From: Xanthobacter oligotrophicus
GTDB taxonomy: Bacteria > Pseudomonadota > Alphaproteobacteria > Rhizobiales > Xanthobacteraceae
DNA length: 64,000 bases
Assembly (NCBI RefSeq): GCF_008364685.1
Contig: NZ_VTTL01000010.1
Location: 186,001-250,000, forward strand
Direction of reading: 5' to 3'
In this document: positions 1 to 9,586 of the stretch, in pieces
How the letters are laid out: each line of letters opens with the position of its first letter
Numbering within the stretch: position 1 is the first letter of the stretch
The notes under the pieces: generated by a model
The model's input: only the letters and a program-made list of their open reading frames with translations
What the model was told of the DNA's origin: nothing
Databases searched by the model: none
Program-made: the position numbers and the translations under genes

Positions 1-77
1 CGGAGAACGGCCACGCGCTGATCCGCAATTTCCTCGAGATCGCGGCCGCCTTCAATGCGCAAAAGGCCAAGGGCTGA
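1..77 (+). CDS. trpG: Anthranilate synthase component II, C-terminal end (partial)
   Basis: The window opens inside a reading frame that stops at TGA 75-77. The visible tail (E-N-G-H-A-L-I-R-N-F-L-E) matches the C-terminal EHGH-type segment of the glutamine amidotransferase subunit TrpG, which supplies ammonia from glutamine to TrpE. It is followed by trpD and trpC, the usual order. Only 24 codons are visible, so the call rests on this short motif plus context. Confidence 0.7.
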   Translation, partial: ENGHALIRNFLEIAAAFNAQKAKG

Positions 78-163
78 GCACGAGAGGCTGACCCAAAAAG
101 CCCTCCCCGCAAGCGGGAGAGGCGGATTACTGAACGCCTTGCGATCAAGGGCTGAGGACGAGA
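69..163. repeat. Palindromic intergenic repeat flanked by a 17-bp near-perfect duplication
   Basis: Between trpG and trpD, AAGGGCTGAGCACGAGA (69-85) recurs as AAGGGCTGAGGACGAGA (147-163), 16 of 17 identical. The first copy contains the trpG stop codon and the second lies directly before the trpD ATG. Between them is a hairpin CCCGC-AA-GCGGG (106-117) of the CTCCCC...GGGAG kind seen in alphaproteobacterial intergenic repeats. The arrangement looks like a small element inserted with duplication of its target. Confidence 0.5.
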
Positions 164-164
164 C

Positions 165-1199
165 ATGAACGAGTTCAAACCCCTCCTCGGCAAGGTGGCC
201 ACCGGCGCGAGCCTCAGCCGCGACGAGGCCGCCTACGTGTTCGACAAGATGATGTCGGGCGAGGCCACCCCCTCCCAGATGGGCGCGCTGCTCATGGGCC
301 TGCGCGTGCGCGGCGAGACCGTGGAGGAGATCGCCGGCGCGGTCTCCGTCATGCGGTCCAAGATGCTGCCCGTGGAGGCGCCCAATGAGGCGGTGGACGT
401 GGTGGGCACCGGCGGCGATGCCTCCGGCTCCTACAACATCTCCACCTGCGCCTCCTTCATCGTGGCGGGGGCCGGGGTGCCGGTGGCCAAGCACGGCAAC
501 CGGGCGCTGTCCTCCAAGTCGGGGGCGGCGGACGTGCTGGCGGCGCTGGGCGTGCGCATCGACCTCGACCCGGCCGGCATCTCCCGCTGCATCGCCGAGG
601 CCGGCATCGGCTTCATGTTCGCCCCCTCCCACCATCCGGCCATGAAGCATGTGGGGCCGACGCGGGTGGAGATGGGCACGCGCACCATCTTCAACCTTTT
701 GGGGCCGCTCTCCAATCCGGCCGGGGTGACGCGGCAGATGGTGGGCGTGTTCGCCAAGTCCTGGATCGTGCCGCTGGCCGAGGTGCTGCGCACGCTCGGG
801 TCGCAAAAGGCCTTCGTGGTGCACGGGTCCGACGGGCTCGACGAGATCACCATCTCCGGCGACACCGACATCGCGGTGCTGGACGAGGGCCGCATCCACA
901 CCTTCACCGTGGCGCCGGAGGATGTGGGTCTCAAGCGATATCCGGCGCAGGAGCTGAAAGGCGGCGACGCCGTGCATAATGCGAAGGCGCTCAGGACCGT
1001 GCTGGACGGCGCTGACGGCGCTTATCGCGACGTGTCCCTGTTCAATGCCGCCGCCGCCCTCGTGGTGGCGGGCCGGGCGAAGGACCTGAAAGAGGGGGTC
1101 GAGATGGCACGGGTCAGCCTCGACACCGGCTCCGCCCGCGCGCGGCTGGAGCACCTCGTGGCCGTATCTGAGAAACTGGCGCCGGAGGCGGCCCAATGA
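165..1199 (+). CDS. trpD: Anthranilate phosphoribosyltransferase
   Basis: TrpD transfers the phosphoribosyl group of PRPP to anthranilate, the second step of tryptophan synthesis from chorismate, in the cytoplasm. The 344-residue protein has the normal family length. The glycine-rich PRPP-binding motif GTGGD is at residues 81-85, KHGNR at 109-113, and SSKSG follows. The ATG at 165 fits the family N-terminus. The last codons overlap trpC in an ATGA arrangement (4 bp), which implies translational coupling within trpGDC. Confidence 0.97.
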   Translation: MNEFKPLLGKVATGASLSRDEAAYVFDKMMSGEATPSQMGALLMGLRVRGETVEEIAGAVSVMRSKMLPVEAPNEAVDVVGTGGDASGSYNISTCASFIVAGAGVPVAKHGNRALSSKSGAADVLAALGVRIDLDPAGISRCIAEAGIGFMFAPSHHPAMKHVGPTRVEMGTRTIFNLLGPLSNPAGVTRQMVGVFAKSWIVPLAEVLRTLGSQKAFVVHGSDGLDEITISGDTDIAVLDEGRIHTFTVAPEDVGLKRYPAQELKGGDAVHNAKALRTVLDGADGAYRDVSLFNAAAALVVAGRAKDLKEGVEMARVSLDTGSARARLEHLVAVSEKLAPEAAQ

Positions 1200-1987
1200 C
1201 CGACATCCTGAAGAAGATCGAAGCCTACAAGCGCGACGAGATCGCCGTCGCCAAGCATGCCCGCCCGCTGGGAGAGATCGAGGCGGCGGCCCGCGCCGCA
1301 CCGCGCGTGCGCCCGTTCGCCGAGGCCATCGCCACCAGCCTGGCCGAGGGGCGCACCGCGCTCATCGCCGAGATCAAGAAAGCCAGCCCCTCCAAGGGCC
1401 TGATCCGGGCGGACTTCGATCCGCCGGCGCTGGCCCGCGCCTACCAGCGCGGCGGCGCCACCTGCCTGTCCGTGCTCACCGACACCCCCTCCTTCCAGGG
1501 CGCGCCGGAGTTCCTTGGCTCCGCCCGCGCGGCGGTGAGCCTGCCGGTGCTGCGCAAGGACTTCATGTACGACACCTACCAGGTGGTGGAGGCCCGCGCC
1601 TGGGGGGCTGACTGCATCCTCATCATCATGGCCGGGGTGGACGACCTGCTCGCCCGCGACCTTGCCGATGCCGCCGTTGCCTATGGCATGGATGCCATCG
1701 TGGAGGTGCACGACGACGCCGAGCTGGAGCGGGCGCTCGACCTGCCGTGCCGGCTCATCGGCATCAACAACCGGAACCTGCGCACTTTCGAGACCTCGCT
1801 CGAAACTTCCGAGCGCCTCGCCCCCCGCGTGCCGAAGGACCGCATCGCCATCGGCGAGAGTGGCATCTTCACGCCGCAGGACGTGGCGCGGCTCGCCAAG
1901 GTGGGCATAGGCACCATCCTCGTCGGCGAGAGCCTGATGCGGCAGGAGGATGTCGCTTCCGCCACGTCCCAGCTCCTTGCGGGCTAG
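1196..1987 (+). CDS. trpC: Indole-3-glycerol phosphate synthase
   Basis: TrpC closes the ring of carboxyphenylaminodeoxyribulose phosphate to give indole-3-glycerol phosphate, releasing CO2 and water. The 263-residue TIM-barrel protein is monofunctional, with no fused TrpF. The substrate-binding strand [11 protein letters not shown] spans residues 58-68, and phosphate-binding elements IGINNRNL and LVGESLM follow toward the C-terminus. The start overlaps the trpD stop by 4 bp. It is cotranscribed with trpD. Confidence 0.97.
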   Translation: MTDILKKIEAYKRDEIAVAKHARPLGEIEAAARAAPRVRPFAEAIATSLAEGRTALIAEIKKASPSKGLIRADFDPPALARAYQRGGATCLSVLTDTPSFQGAPEFLGSARAAVSLPVLRKDFMYDTYQVVEARAWGADCILIIMAGVDDLLARDLADAAVAYGMDAIVEVHDDAELERALDLPCRLIGINNRNLRTFETSLETSERLAPRVPKDRIAIGESGIFTPQDVARLAKVGIGTILVGESLMRQEDVASATSQLLAG

Positions 1988-2064
1988 ACTTGCCGTATAC
2001 GTAAAGTTCCGCCTTAATGGGCGTGACGGCTCCGCAAGTGGGCCGCACCCATGGGAGGACTTTC

Positions 2065-2484
2065 ATGAGACTGCGCCTGTTCGCCGGCATCGCCATTGCC
2101 GGCCTGTTTTGTGCCCCGGCGCTGGCCGCCGATCCCGTCGGCCTGTGGCAGACCCCGTCGCGGGGCGGCCAGGTGGAGATTTCCAAGTGCGGCGCCAGCC
2201 TGTGCGGCCGCCTCGTGTCCTCCGAGGGGATCAAGGCCGATCCTGCCCTCAAGGACGTGAACAATGCCAACGCGGCCCTGCGCAGCCGGCCGGTGAAGGG
2301 CGTCACCATCCTCACCGGCTTCTCGGGCGGGCCGAAGGAATGGAGCGGCGGCAGCATCTATAATGCCGAGGACGGCAAGACCTATTCCGGCTCCATCACC
2401 CTCGACGGCGACGACACATTGAAGCTTCGCGGCTGCGTGGTGGCGCCGCTCTGCAAGACGCAAGTCTGGACCCGCCTGCGCTAA
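2065..2484 (+). CDS. Secreted DUF2147 family protein
   Basis: This 139-residue protein starts with a signal peptide (charged MRLR, hydrophobic [10 protein letters not shown], then a cleavage site after PALA). The mature part resembles DUF2147: [13 protein letters not shown] near the start, two cysteines in [11 protein letters not shown], and a repeated [21 protein letters not shown] near the end. I chose ATG 2065 because GGGAGGA lies just upstream (2052-2058) and it is followed directly by the signal peptide. The biochemical role of the family is unknown; it is presumably periplasmic. It sits between trpC and moaC. Confidence 0.8.
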   Translation: MRLRLFAGIAIAGLFCAPALAADPVGLWQTPSRGGQVEISKCGASLCGRLVSSEGIKADPALKDVNNANAALRSRPVKGVTILTGFSGGPKEWSGGSIYNAEDGKTYSGSITLDGDDTLKLRGCVVAPLCKTQVWTRLR

Positions 2485-2611
2485 GGCGCACGCCGCTTTC
2501 ACCGCACGGACGCCCCGGCGATCCCCTGCCAGCCTTGCCAAGGTGGACAGGACCCGCCGCGGGCGCCATCTTCCGTCCCGCACGAAACGATTCCGGGACG
2601 CACCGACGGAC

Positions 2612-3100
2612 ATGGCGAGCCTGACCCATATCGATGCCGAGGGCTCGGCCCGCATGGTGGACGTGTCCGACAAGGCCGCGACCGCCCGCGAGGCCCTGGC
2701 CGAGGGGCGCGTGGCCATGGCGCCCGCGACCCTCGACCTGATTCTCTCCGGCAACGCCAAGAAGGGCGACGTGATGGGCGTCGCGCGCCTCGCCGGCATC
2801 ATGGCCGCCAAGCGCACCCACGAGCTGATCCCCCTGTGCCACCCGCTGATGCTCACCAAGGTTGAGGTGGAGGTCGTCCCCGATCCCGCCCTGCCCGGCC
2901 TCCACGTGACCGCGCGGGCCAAGACCACGGGCCAGACCGGCGTGGAGATGGAAGCGCTGACCGCCGTCTCGGTGGCCTGCCTCACCATCTACGACATGGC
3001 CAAGGCGGCCGATCGTGGCATGCGCATTGAAGGCATCCGGCTTCTGGAGAAATCCGGCGGCGCCAGCGGGCATTTCCGCGCGGAACCGCCCACGGACTGA
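2612..3100 (+). CDS. moaC: Cyclic pyranopterin monophosphate synthase
   Basis: MoaC converts 3',8-cyclo-7,8-dihydro-GTP to cyclic pyranopterin monophosphate in molybdenum-cofactor synthesis. The 162-residue length matches the family. Conserved segments include LTHIDAEG near the N-terminus, IPLCHPL around residues 72-78, and [11 protein letters not shown] in the active-site region, followed by the C-terminal [10 protein letters not shown]. The ATG at 2612 gives the canonical N-terminus; an upstream in-frame start would add a low-complexity extension. It lies 16 bp before moeA, probably in one operon. Confidence 0.96.
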   Translation: MASLTHIDAEGSARMVDVSDKAATAREALAEGRVAMAPATLDLILSGNAKKGDVMGVARLAGIMAAKRTHELIPLCHPLMLTKVEVEVVPDPALPGLHVTARAKTTGQTGVEMEALTAVSVACLTIYDMAKAADRGMRIEGIRLLEKSGGASGHFRAEPPTD

Positions 3101-3116
3101 AGAGGCCGAGCCACTG

Positions 3117-4379
3117 ATGGAACCGAGCACGACAGCGGACGCCGGGAAGCCGGCCGGCAAGAAGACCCCCCTCATGACCGTCGAGGAGGCCATCGGCCTG
3201 GTCACGGCCGGCGCGTCGGTCCTCGGTGTCGAGCAGGTGCCGGTGGCGCTGGCCGATGGGCGCGTGCTGGCGCAGGACCTGCCCGCCCGCCGCACCCAGC
3301 CCCCCGCCGACATGTCCGCCATGGACGGCTATGCCGTGCGTGGCAGCGATATCGCTCAGACGCCTGTCCGCCTCACCGTGATCGGCGAATCAGCGGCCGG
3401 CCGACCGTTTCCGGGTGCCGTGGGGCCGGGCCAGGCGGTGCGCATTTTCACCGGCGCGGTGGTGCCGGAGGGCGCCGACACGGTGGTGATCCAGGAGAAC
3501 ACCAGCCGCGACGGCGATGTCATCACCACCACCGCTCCCACCGCCGCCCTGCGCAACGTGCGCAAGAAGGGCTGTGATTTTACCGCCGGCACGCCGGGCC
3601 TGTTCGCCGGGCGGCGCCTGACGGGGCGCGACATCATGCTCGCCGCCGCCATGGACCATGCGGTCCTGCCCGTGGCCCGGCGCCCGCGCGTGGCGGTGCT
3701 GCAGACCGGCGACGAGTTGGTGCTGCCCGGGCAGGGCACGGGCCAGGACAGCGAGATCGTCGTCTCTAACGCCTTCGGTCTCGCCACCCTCGCCCGCCGC
3801 GCCGGCGCGGAGGTGACCGATCTTGGCCTGGTGCGGGATGATCTTGTCGCTATCCGCGCCGTGGTGGAGCACGCGCTTTCTGGCGAATTCGACCTTGTCG
3901 TCTCCTCCGGTGGCGCCTCGGTGGGTGATCACGACCTCATGGCGCCCGCGCTGCGCGCGGAGGGGGTGGAACTGTTCGTGCACAAGATCGCCCTGCGCCC
4001 CGGCAAGCCGCTGATGTTCGGCGGCAAAAGCGGCGTGCGGGTGCTGGGCCTGCCCGGCAATCCGGTGTCGTCGCACGTCTGCGCCATGGTGTTCCTGGTG
4101 CCGCTGCTGCGCGCGCTGCAGGGCGATACCGCGCCCGGCCCCGTAACCGCGCCGGCGCGTCTCGCGGTGGACATCGCGGCCAACGACGTGCGCCGCGACT
4201 TCATGCGCGCCCGCATGGATCGCCACGCCGACGGAACGGTGCATGTGACGCCCTGCGCCTCCCAGGACAGCGCCATGCTGAGCATGCTGGCCTCCGCCGA
4301 CTGCCTGCTCATTCGCCCGCCCTTCGCCCCCGCCGCCACGGCCGGTGACCCCTGCGAGATCATTCCTTTCGACGACTGA
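3117..4379 (+). CDS. moeA: Molybdopterin molybdenumtransferase
   Basis: MoeA inserts molybdate into adenylylated molybdopterin to complete the molybdenum cofactor. The 420-residue protein shows the family order: N-terminal region with PPADMSAMDGYAVR, a middle MoaB/Mog-like domain with VVSSGGASVGDHD and the substrate-binding LPGNPVSS, and a C-terminal beta domain. ATG 3117 was chosen because it follows the moaC stop by 16 bp and gives the typical N-terminus. Pairing with moaC supports the function. Confidence 0.96.
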   Translation: MEPSTTADAGKPAGKKTPLMTVEEAIGLVTAGASVLGVEQVPVALADGRVLAQDLPARRTQPPADMSAMDGYAVRGSDIAQTPVRLTVIGESAAGRPFPGAVGPGQAVRIFTGAVVPEGADTVVIQENTSRDGDVITTTAPTAALRNVRKKGCDFTAGTPGLFAGRRLTGRDIMLAAAMDHAVLPVARRPRVAVLQTGDELVLPGQGTGQDSEIVVSNAFGLATLARRAGAEVTDLGLVRDDLVAIRAVVEHALSGEFDLVVSSGGASVGDHDLMAPALRAEGVELFVHKIALRPGKPLMFGGKSGVRVLGLPGNPVSSHVCAMVFLVPLLRALQGDTAPGPVTAPARLAVDIAANDVRRDFMRARMDRHADGTVHVTPCASQDSAMLSMLASADCLLIRPPFAPAATAGDPCEIIPFDD

Positions 4380-4409
4380 GGGGCCTTAACCCTGCCTTCA
4401 CCACTTGCG

Positions 4410-4451
4410 GAACACAAAAGGAACAGATAGAAGCTGTTCATGATTTGTTTC
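4410..4451 (+). promoter_or_regulatory. SOS box (GAAC-N7-GAAC) plus a second near-match upstream of lexA
   Basis: GAAC (4410-4413) and GAAC (4421-4424) are separated by exactly 7 bases, which on the other strand is the alphaproteobacterial LexA site GTTC-N7-GTTC. A second site in the opposite orientation follows: GTTC (4436-4439), 7 bases, then GTTT (4447-4450), one mismatch. Both lie in the roughly 100 bp between moeA and lexA and would allow LexA autoregulation. Confidence 0.8.
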
Positions 4452-4485
4452 GCGGCGCACAGGCTGGCGCTGGAGGGGGCGAGAG

Positions 4486-5199
4486 ATGCTGACGCGCAAG
4501 CAATATGACCTGCTTCGCTTCATTCATGAGCGGCTGAAGGAGACCGGCGTGCCCCCCTCCTTCGACGAGATGAAGGAGGCGCTGGACCTGCGGTCCAAGT
4601 CCGGCATTCACCGCCTGATCACGGCGCTCGAGGAGCGCGGCTTCATCCGCCGCCTGCCCAACCGGGCGCGTGCCCTTGAGGTGGTGCGTCTGCCGGACAG
4701 CGTCGCCCCCGGTCTTGCCACTCCCCGCGCGGCCAGTCGCGGTTTCTCGCCCTCGGTCATCGAAGGCAGTCTCGGCAAGGTGCGGCCGGCCTCGGACGAC
4801 GACGAAGGCGCGGGCCAGGTGGTCACCGTTCCGGTCATGGGCCGGATCGCGGCGGGTTCGCCCATCTCCGCCATCCAGACCCGCAGCCACACCCTCAATA
4901 TCCCGCCCGAGATGCTGGGCAGCGGCGAGCATTTCGCTTTGGAAGTGCGCGGCGACAGCATGATCGAGGCCGGCATCCTCGACGGCGACACGGTTCTCAT
5001 CCGCAAGTGCGATACGGCGGACACCGGCGACATCATCGTTGCCCTCGTGGACGACGAGGAAGCAACGCTGAAGCGCCTGCGCAAGAAGGGCGCCTCCATC
5101 GCCCTCGAAGCCGCCAATCCCGCTTACGAGACCCGCATCTTCGGCCCTGACCGGGTGCGCATCCAGGGCCGCCTCATCGGCCTCATGCGCCGCTACTGA
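4486..5199 (+). CDS. lexA: SOS repressor LexA
   Basis: LexA represses DNA-damage genes and is inactivated by RecA-stimulated self-cleavage. The 237-residue protein has an N-terminal winged helix (residues 1-65, beginning [17 protein letters not shown]) and a C-terminal S24 peptidase domain. The scissile bond is A123-G124 within GRIAAGSP, the catalytic serine is S158 in GDSM, and the catalytic lysine is K196 in EATLKRL. The linker is longer than in E. coli (202 residues), as usual in Alphaproteobacteria. An SOS-box pair lies upstream. Confidence 0.97.
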   Translation: MLTRKQYDLLRFIHERLKETGVPPSFDEMKEALDLRSKSGIHRLITALEERGFIRRLPNRARALEVVRLPDSVAPGLATPRAASRGFSPSVIEGSLGKVRPASDDDEGAGQVVTVPVMGRIAAGSPISAIQTRSHTLNIPPEMLGSGEHFALEVRGDSMIEAGILDGDTVLIRKCDTADTGDIIVALVDDEEATLKRLRKKGASIALEAANPAYETRIFGPDRVRIQGRLIGLMRRY

Positions 5200-5208
5200 T
5201 TTCCGCTT

Positions 5209-5227
5209 CCTCCCTCCAGCGGGGAGG
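5209..5227. repeat. Palindromic intergenic repeat after lexA
   Basis: CCTCCC (5209-5214) and GGGAGG (5222-5227) form a 6-bp stem with a 7-base loop, ten bases after the lexA stop. It resembles the CTCCCC...GGGAG hairpin between trpG and trpD. It could act as a terminator stem between lexA and the convergent comEC gene, although no T-run follows. Confidence 0.4.
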
Positions 5228-5361
5228 CCGCGACGGGGTGAGGGGCGTGGCGGTCACCATGCTCAACGGGGCCCGGCTCTTCTGGAGCGACGCTTCTCAC
5301 CCCAGCTTTTTGACCCGTCGATGCTTCCGACCGTCCTGAGCCTTTGGGGCTTCCGGCCGCA

Positions 5362-7629
5362 TCACTCCGATGCGGCGTCGGCTTCCGGATCGTCCGTCGG
5401 CGGGCGCTGAGGGGTGGGCTCCGGCGGCAAAGGCGGCATCCAGGGGCGCTGGACTTGGGGCCTGCGGGTGGGCTCGACGTGCCAATCCCCTCTGCTGGCT
5501 CCCTCGCTTGCCCCATCGCGGAAATGATAGGCGAGCGTTCCAGTCCGCTGGAGCGTCTGCGGCGTTACCACCTGGGCCGGACAGCGTCGGGGCGGCACGT
5601 CCCGGGTGACGACGATGCGCGATTCCAGGCAATCCGCCTCCAGGCTTTCCGCCCGCCGCGATACGGCGATGGTGCCGCCGCCCGGCAGGGGCGCGGTGCA
5701 GCCGAGCGGATCGCAGGTGAACAGCGCGGCAATCCCTTCGGCGCCAGCCTTTCGCATGTCGCCCTCCCGCGTCATCCACTGCTCCACCACCAGCCGCTGG
5801 CTGCGCGCCCCGAGGACCGATAGCCGCCCATCCGGACCGCGCACAGCCACCGTCTGGGCATCGGGCGCGATGAGAATGTCCGGACGCGGTGGTGCGCCGG
5901 ACATGAGCAGGGCGAGGGCGAACGGCACGATGGCGACCGCCGTGAGCAGCCCGCGCAACAGGCAAAGTGCGGCAAGGCCCAGGCTGAACAGCGCCAGCGT
6001 CGGCGCGCCCACCGTATCGACCCGGCCATCCGCGCCTGGCAGAACCGCGACCGCATCGGAGACCGCGACCATGATCTCGATGCCCTTGCCCATCACCGGC
6101 CAGGCCAGATGATCGAAGCCGAACGGCATCAGCAGCACACCCAGCAGGCCGAACGGCATCACCAGGAACGACACCGCCGGCATGGCGGCGAGGTTGGCCA
6201 GGAGGCCATAGGGCGCCACGCGCTGGAAGTGAAAGATGCCGTAGGGCGCCGTCGCCAGTCCCGCCACCAGGGAGGTCAGCGCCGTGCCGCCCACCAGCAC
6301 CGCGAGCCAGACCACCCCCTGCCCCACCCATCCGTCGGGCCGCGGCAGGGCGCGCAGGGGCCGCAGGCGCTCATAGGCGGCGACTAGCGCGAGGGTGGCG
6401 GCGAACGACATCTGAGTGCCGGGATCCAGCGCCGCCTCGGGGGTGAAGGCGAGCACGCAGATCCCCGCCACGCCCACGGTGCGCAGGGTCAGCGCCGGCC
6501 GACCGACCAGCACGCCGCTGAGCACCAGCGCCGTCATTACGAACGAGCGCTGCGCCGGCACGTCATTGCCGGAGAGCACCAGATAGGCCGCGCTGCCGGT
6601 GAGGGCGACGATGGCCGCCAGCGACTTGATGGGAAAGCCCAGCGCCAACGCCGGCACCAAAGCGAGACCGCCGCGCACGAACGCGAACAGCGTGCCCGCC
6701 ACCAGCGCCATGTGCAGGCCGGAAATGGAGAGGATATGCGTGAGCCCGGACACGCGCATGCTCTCCTCCACCTGCGGCGCGATGGCGGAGCGGTCGCCCG
6801 CCACCAGAGCCACGGCGATCTCCGCCGGCGTGCCTGCGAGGGAGGCGCGGATACGGCGGGACAGGCTGTCGCGCACCGCCTCCACCGCCATGGCGAGGCG
6901 CACCGACAGGGGCGGCTCAGCCGGCTCCGCCAGCTTCGGCTTGCCGAGGCCGTAGCCCACGCCGCCGATGCCGGCGAACCAGGGGTTCCGGCCGAAATCA
7001 TGGGCGCCGGGCATGGCCGGGCCCAGCGGCGGCAGCAGCTGGGTCAGCTGGGTGACATGGGTGCCCACCGGCGGCGCCCAGCCCTTGCGCAGGGTGAGGC
7101 GGACCAGGCGCGGCACCGGGTCCAGCCCCTTCACCGGGCCGGCGTCGAGCCGCAGCAGGATGCGATCCCCCTTCGGGCGATGTTCCACGCGCTCCACGAA
7201 GCCGGATAGCCGCACCGGTCCCTTGCCCGGCGTGGCGATCTCGTGCGCTACCAGCGCGGTGCGCACGCTGCCGGTGGTGAAGCCCGCCGTTATGGCGGCA
7301 AGGGTCACCACCGCCCCGAACGCCACCGGTCGCGCACGCAGCAGGACCGCGCCCCCGCAGAGGGCGGCCAAAAGCGCCACGGCGATGGAAAGGGACGGCT
7401 CCCTCGCCGCGCCGAAATACAACAGGATGCCAAGGGTGAACGCCGCCGGAAGCCAGAGGATCAGCCGGCCGGAGGCGGCCTCGGCTGCAAGGTCAGCGGC
7501 AAGGCGGGCGCGCAGCGCATCCAGGAAGCGGGCAAAGCCAGGGGGCATCGCCCGGCGCGCAGCAGTGCGCGCGCCGCCGAGAACGGCCGCCCGTCCGCTG
7601 TGCGCCGGACGCTGATCCTGCTGCGTCAT
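5362..7629 (-). CDS. comEC: ComEC/Rec2-type DNA uptake channel protein
   Basis: ComEC forms the inner-membrane channel for single-stranded DNA in natural transformation. The 755-residue protein has an N-terminal domain after two membrane segments ([17 protein letters not shown]), the competence domain with GDRSAI and [17 protein letters not shown], and many membrane helices. The C-terminal metallo-beta-lactamase-like part is short and lacks an HXHXDH motif. ATG 7629 was chosen because GGGGCGAC precedes it and residues further upstream are low complexity. It faces lexA and is divergent from gltX, a common rhizobial order. A dedicated competence system is not visible here. Confidence 0.88.
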   Translation of the reverse strand: MTQQDQRPAHSGRAAVLGGARTAARRAMPPGFARFLDALRARLAADLAAEAASGRLILWLPAAFTLGILLYFGAAREPSLSIAVALLAALCGGAVLLRARPVAFGAVVTLAAITAGFTTGSVRTALVAHEIATPGKGPVRLSGFVERVEHRPKGDRILLRLDAGPVKGLDPVPRLVRLTLRKGWAPPVGTHVTQLTQLLPPLGPAMPGAHDFGRNPWFAGIGGVGYGLGKPKLAEPAEPPLSVRLAMAVEAVRDSLSRRIRASLAGTPAEIAVALVAGDRSAIAPQVEESMRVSGLTHILSISGLHMALVAGTLFAFVRGGLALVPALALGFPIKSLAAIVALTGSAAYLVLSGNDVPAQRSFVMTALVLSGVLVGRPALTLRTVGVAGICVLAFTPEAALDPGTQMSFAATLALVAAYERLRPLRALPRPDGWVGQGVVWLAVLVGGTALTSLVAGLATAPYGIFHFQRVAPYGLLANLAAMPAVSFLVMPFGLLGVLLMPFGFDHLAWPVMGKGIEIMVAVSDAVAVLPGADGRVDTVGAPTLALFSLGLAALCLLRGLLTAVAIVPFALALLMSGAPPRPDILIAPDAQTVAVRGPDGRLSVLGARSQRLVVEQWMTREGDMRKAGAEGIAALFTCDPLGCTAPLPGGGTIAVSRRAESLEADCLESRIVVTRDVPPRRCPAQVVTPQTLQRTGTLAYHFRDGASEGASRGDWHVEPTRRPQVQRPWMPPLPPEPTPQRPPTDDPEADAASE

Positions 7630-7883
7630 GTCGCCCCAGATGCCCCGCTGCGGGCCGTTCCGATCCGAGGGCATCCGGCGCCCGGCCCGCCAGGAATGGC
7701 GGCCGTGTTCCTTGTGCCCGGCGCCTATGCTACACGGGCGCCTCCCGCGTGCCAGGGTGCGTGCATTCATGCGCGCTCGGACGTGAGGCTCGCGCTGGAG
7801 CCCCTGCCCCGGCCGACCCTGCGTACCACCCGCGCGCTGCCCCGCCCCGTCCACCCCCTGGACCGAGCCTCGTCGAGTTCCCC

Positions 7884-9299
7884 ATGTCGCAGATCGTCAC
7901 CCGCTTCGCCCCCTCCCCCACCGGCTTCCTGCACATCGGCGGGGCGCGCACGGCCCTGTTCAACTGGCTCTATGCCCGCCACACCGGCGGCAAGATGTTG
8001 CTGCGCATCGAGGACACCGACCGCCAGCGCTCCACCAAGGAAGCGATCTCGGCCATCATCGAGGGGCTGGAGTGGCTGGGCATCACCTGGGACGGCGAGC
8101 CCATCTACCAGTTCGCCCGCGCCGAGCGGCATCGCGCGGCCGTGGAGGAGATGCTGGCGCAGGGCAACGCCTATCGCTGCTATGCCACGCCCCAGGAGCT
8201 GGACGAGATGCGCGAACTGGCCCGCAAGGAGGGCCGCCCGCCGCGCTATGACGGCCGGTGGCGCGACCGCGACCCGTCCGAGGCGCCCAAGGATCGCGAC
8301 CCCGTCATCCGCCTGCGCGCGCCGCAGGAGGGCGAGACCGTGATCGACGACATGGTGCAAGGCACCGTGACCTTCCCCAACAAGGATCTCGACGACCTCG
8401 TCCTGCTGCGCTCGGACGGCAATCCCACCTACATGCTGGCGGTGGTGGTGGACGACCATGACATGGGCGTCACCCATGTGATCCGCGGCGATGACCACCT
8501 GACCAATGCGGCGCGCCAGACCCAGATCTACCGCGCGCTGGGCTGGGAGGTGCCGCGCATGGCCCATATTCCGCTCATCCACGGGCCGGATGGCGCCAAG
8601 CTCTCCAAGCGCCATGGCGCCCTCGGGGTGGATGCCTATCGCGACATGGGCTACCTGCCGGCGGCGCTGCGCAACTATCTGGTGCGGCTCGGCTGGAGCC
8701 ACGGCGACCAGGAAGTCTTCTCCACCGAGGAGATGATCGGCTTCTTCGACCTCGACAAGGTGGGCCGCTCCGCCGCCCGCTTCGATTTCCAGAAGCTGGA
8801 AAGCCTCAATGGCCACTACATGCGCGCCTCCAGCGACGCCGAGCTGTTGTCCGCCATCGATGCGCTGGTGCCCCACCTGCCCGATGCCGAGCGCCGCCTC
8901 GCCCGCATGACGCCGGAGCGCCGCGCCCAGCTCGCCGCCGCCATGCCGGGGCTGAAGGAGCGCGCCAAGACCCTGGTGGAACTGGTGGATAACGCCGAGT
9001 TCATCTTCGTCGAGCGCCCGCTGCCGCTGGACGACAAGGCCGCCGCCCTGCTCACGCCCGAGGCCCGCGCCCATCTCGGCCGCCTCCTGCCCGCTCTGGA
9101 GCAGGTGGAATGGACCGCCGCCGCCACCGAGGCCGCCGTGCGCGCCTATGCGGAGGCGCAGGGCGTGAAGCTCGGCGCCGTGGCCCAGCCGCTGCGGGCC
9201 GCGCTCACCGGCAAGCCCACCTCTCCGCCCATCTTCGACGTGCTTACGGTGCTCGGCCGGGAAGAGAGCCTGGCGCGGCTGAAGGACCAGGCGGCTTGA
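7884..9299 (+). CDS. gltX: Glutamate--tRNA ligase
   Basis: The enzyme charges tRNA-Glu, and possibly also tRNA-Gln, with glutamate. The 471-residue class I synthetase has the HIGH-type motif HIGG at residues 17-20 within [11 protein letters not shown] and the KMSKS-type motif KLSKR in [10 protein letters not shown], followed by the alpha-helical anticodon-binding region. ATG 7884 gives the standard N-terminus [14 protein letters not shown]. Alphaproteobacteria often have two gltX genes; sequence alone does not tell which paralogue this is. Its end overlaps the probable tusA start. Confidence 0.96.
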   Translation: MSQIVTRFAPSPTGFLHIGGARTALFNWLYARHTGGKMLLRIEDTDRQRSTKEAISAIIEGLEWLGITWDGEPIYQFARAERHRAAVEEMLAQGNAYRCYATPQELDEMRELARKEGRPPRYDGRWRDRDPSEAPKDRDPVIRLRAPQEGETVIDDMVQGTVTFPNKDLDDLVLLRSDGNPTYMLAVVVDDHDMGVTHVIRGDDHLTNAARQTQIYRALGWEVPRMAHIPLIHGPDGAKLSKRHGALGVDAYRDMGYLPAALRNYLVRLGWSHGDQEVFSTEEMIGFFDLDKVGRSAARFDFQKLESLNGHYMRASSDAELLSAIDALVPHLPDAERRLARMTPERRAQLAAAMPGLKERAKTLVELVDNAEFIFVERPLPLDDKAAALLTPEARAHLGRLLPALEQVEWTAAATEAAVRAYAEAQGVKLGAVAQPLRAALTGKPTSPPIFDVLTVLGREESLARLKDQAA

Positions 9300-9538
9300 C
9301 GGCGCCCGTGCCCGAGACGGTGGAGCTGGATCTCAGGGGGCTGAAATGCCCTCTGCCGGCCCTGCTCACCCGCAAGGCGCTGAAGGCAGCGGCCGCCGGC
9401 ACGCGCCTCGTGGTGACCTGCACCGATCCCATGGCGGTGATCGATATTCCCCACCTGGCGCAGGAGACCGGCGCCGCGCTGGAAGAGCGCACGGTGGCGG
9501 AAGGCCTCCTCACCTTCATTCTGCGCAAGCCGGGCTGA
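9296..9538 (+). CDS. tusA: TusA-family sulfur carrier protein
   Basis: This roughly 80-residue protein has the family hallmark [14 protein letters not shown], in which the cysteine of CPLP carries persulfide sulfur for thiolation or sulfur trafficking. It ends with the typical [16 protein letters not shown] strand. No ATG is present. TTG at 9296 overlaps the gltX stop (TTGA), suggesting coupling, while GTG at 9308 is the alternative. The stop codon lies inside a hairpin that is repeated 33 bp downstream. Whether it works with tRNA thiolation or another sulfur pathway cannot be told. Confidence 0.85.
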   Translation: MTAPVPETVELDLRGLKCPLPALLTRKALKAAAAGTRLVVTCTDPMAVIDIPHLAQETGAALEERTVAEGLLTFILRKPG

Positions 9539-9580
9539 CAGCCCGGCAAAATGCCGAAAGGTTCGGGCTGACAGCCCGGC
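9530..9580. repeat. Duplicated hairpin at the tusA 3' end
   Basis: CGGGCTGACAGCCCGGC occurs twice, at 9531-9547 and 9564-9580. Each copy is an inverted repeat (CCGGGCT-GAC-AGCCCGG in copy 1, one base pair shorter in copy 2). Copy 1 contains the tusA stop. The pair lies between convergent genes and may serve as a bidirectional transcript end, but no T-run is present. Confidence 0.6.
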
Positions 9581-9586
9581 CCCGCC

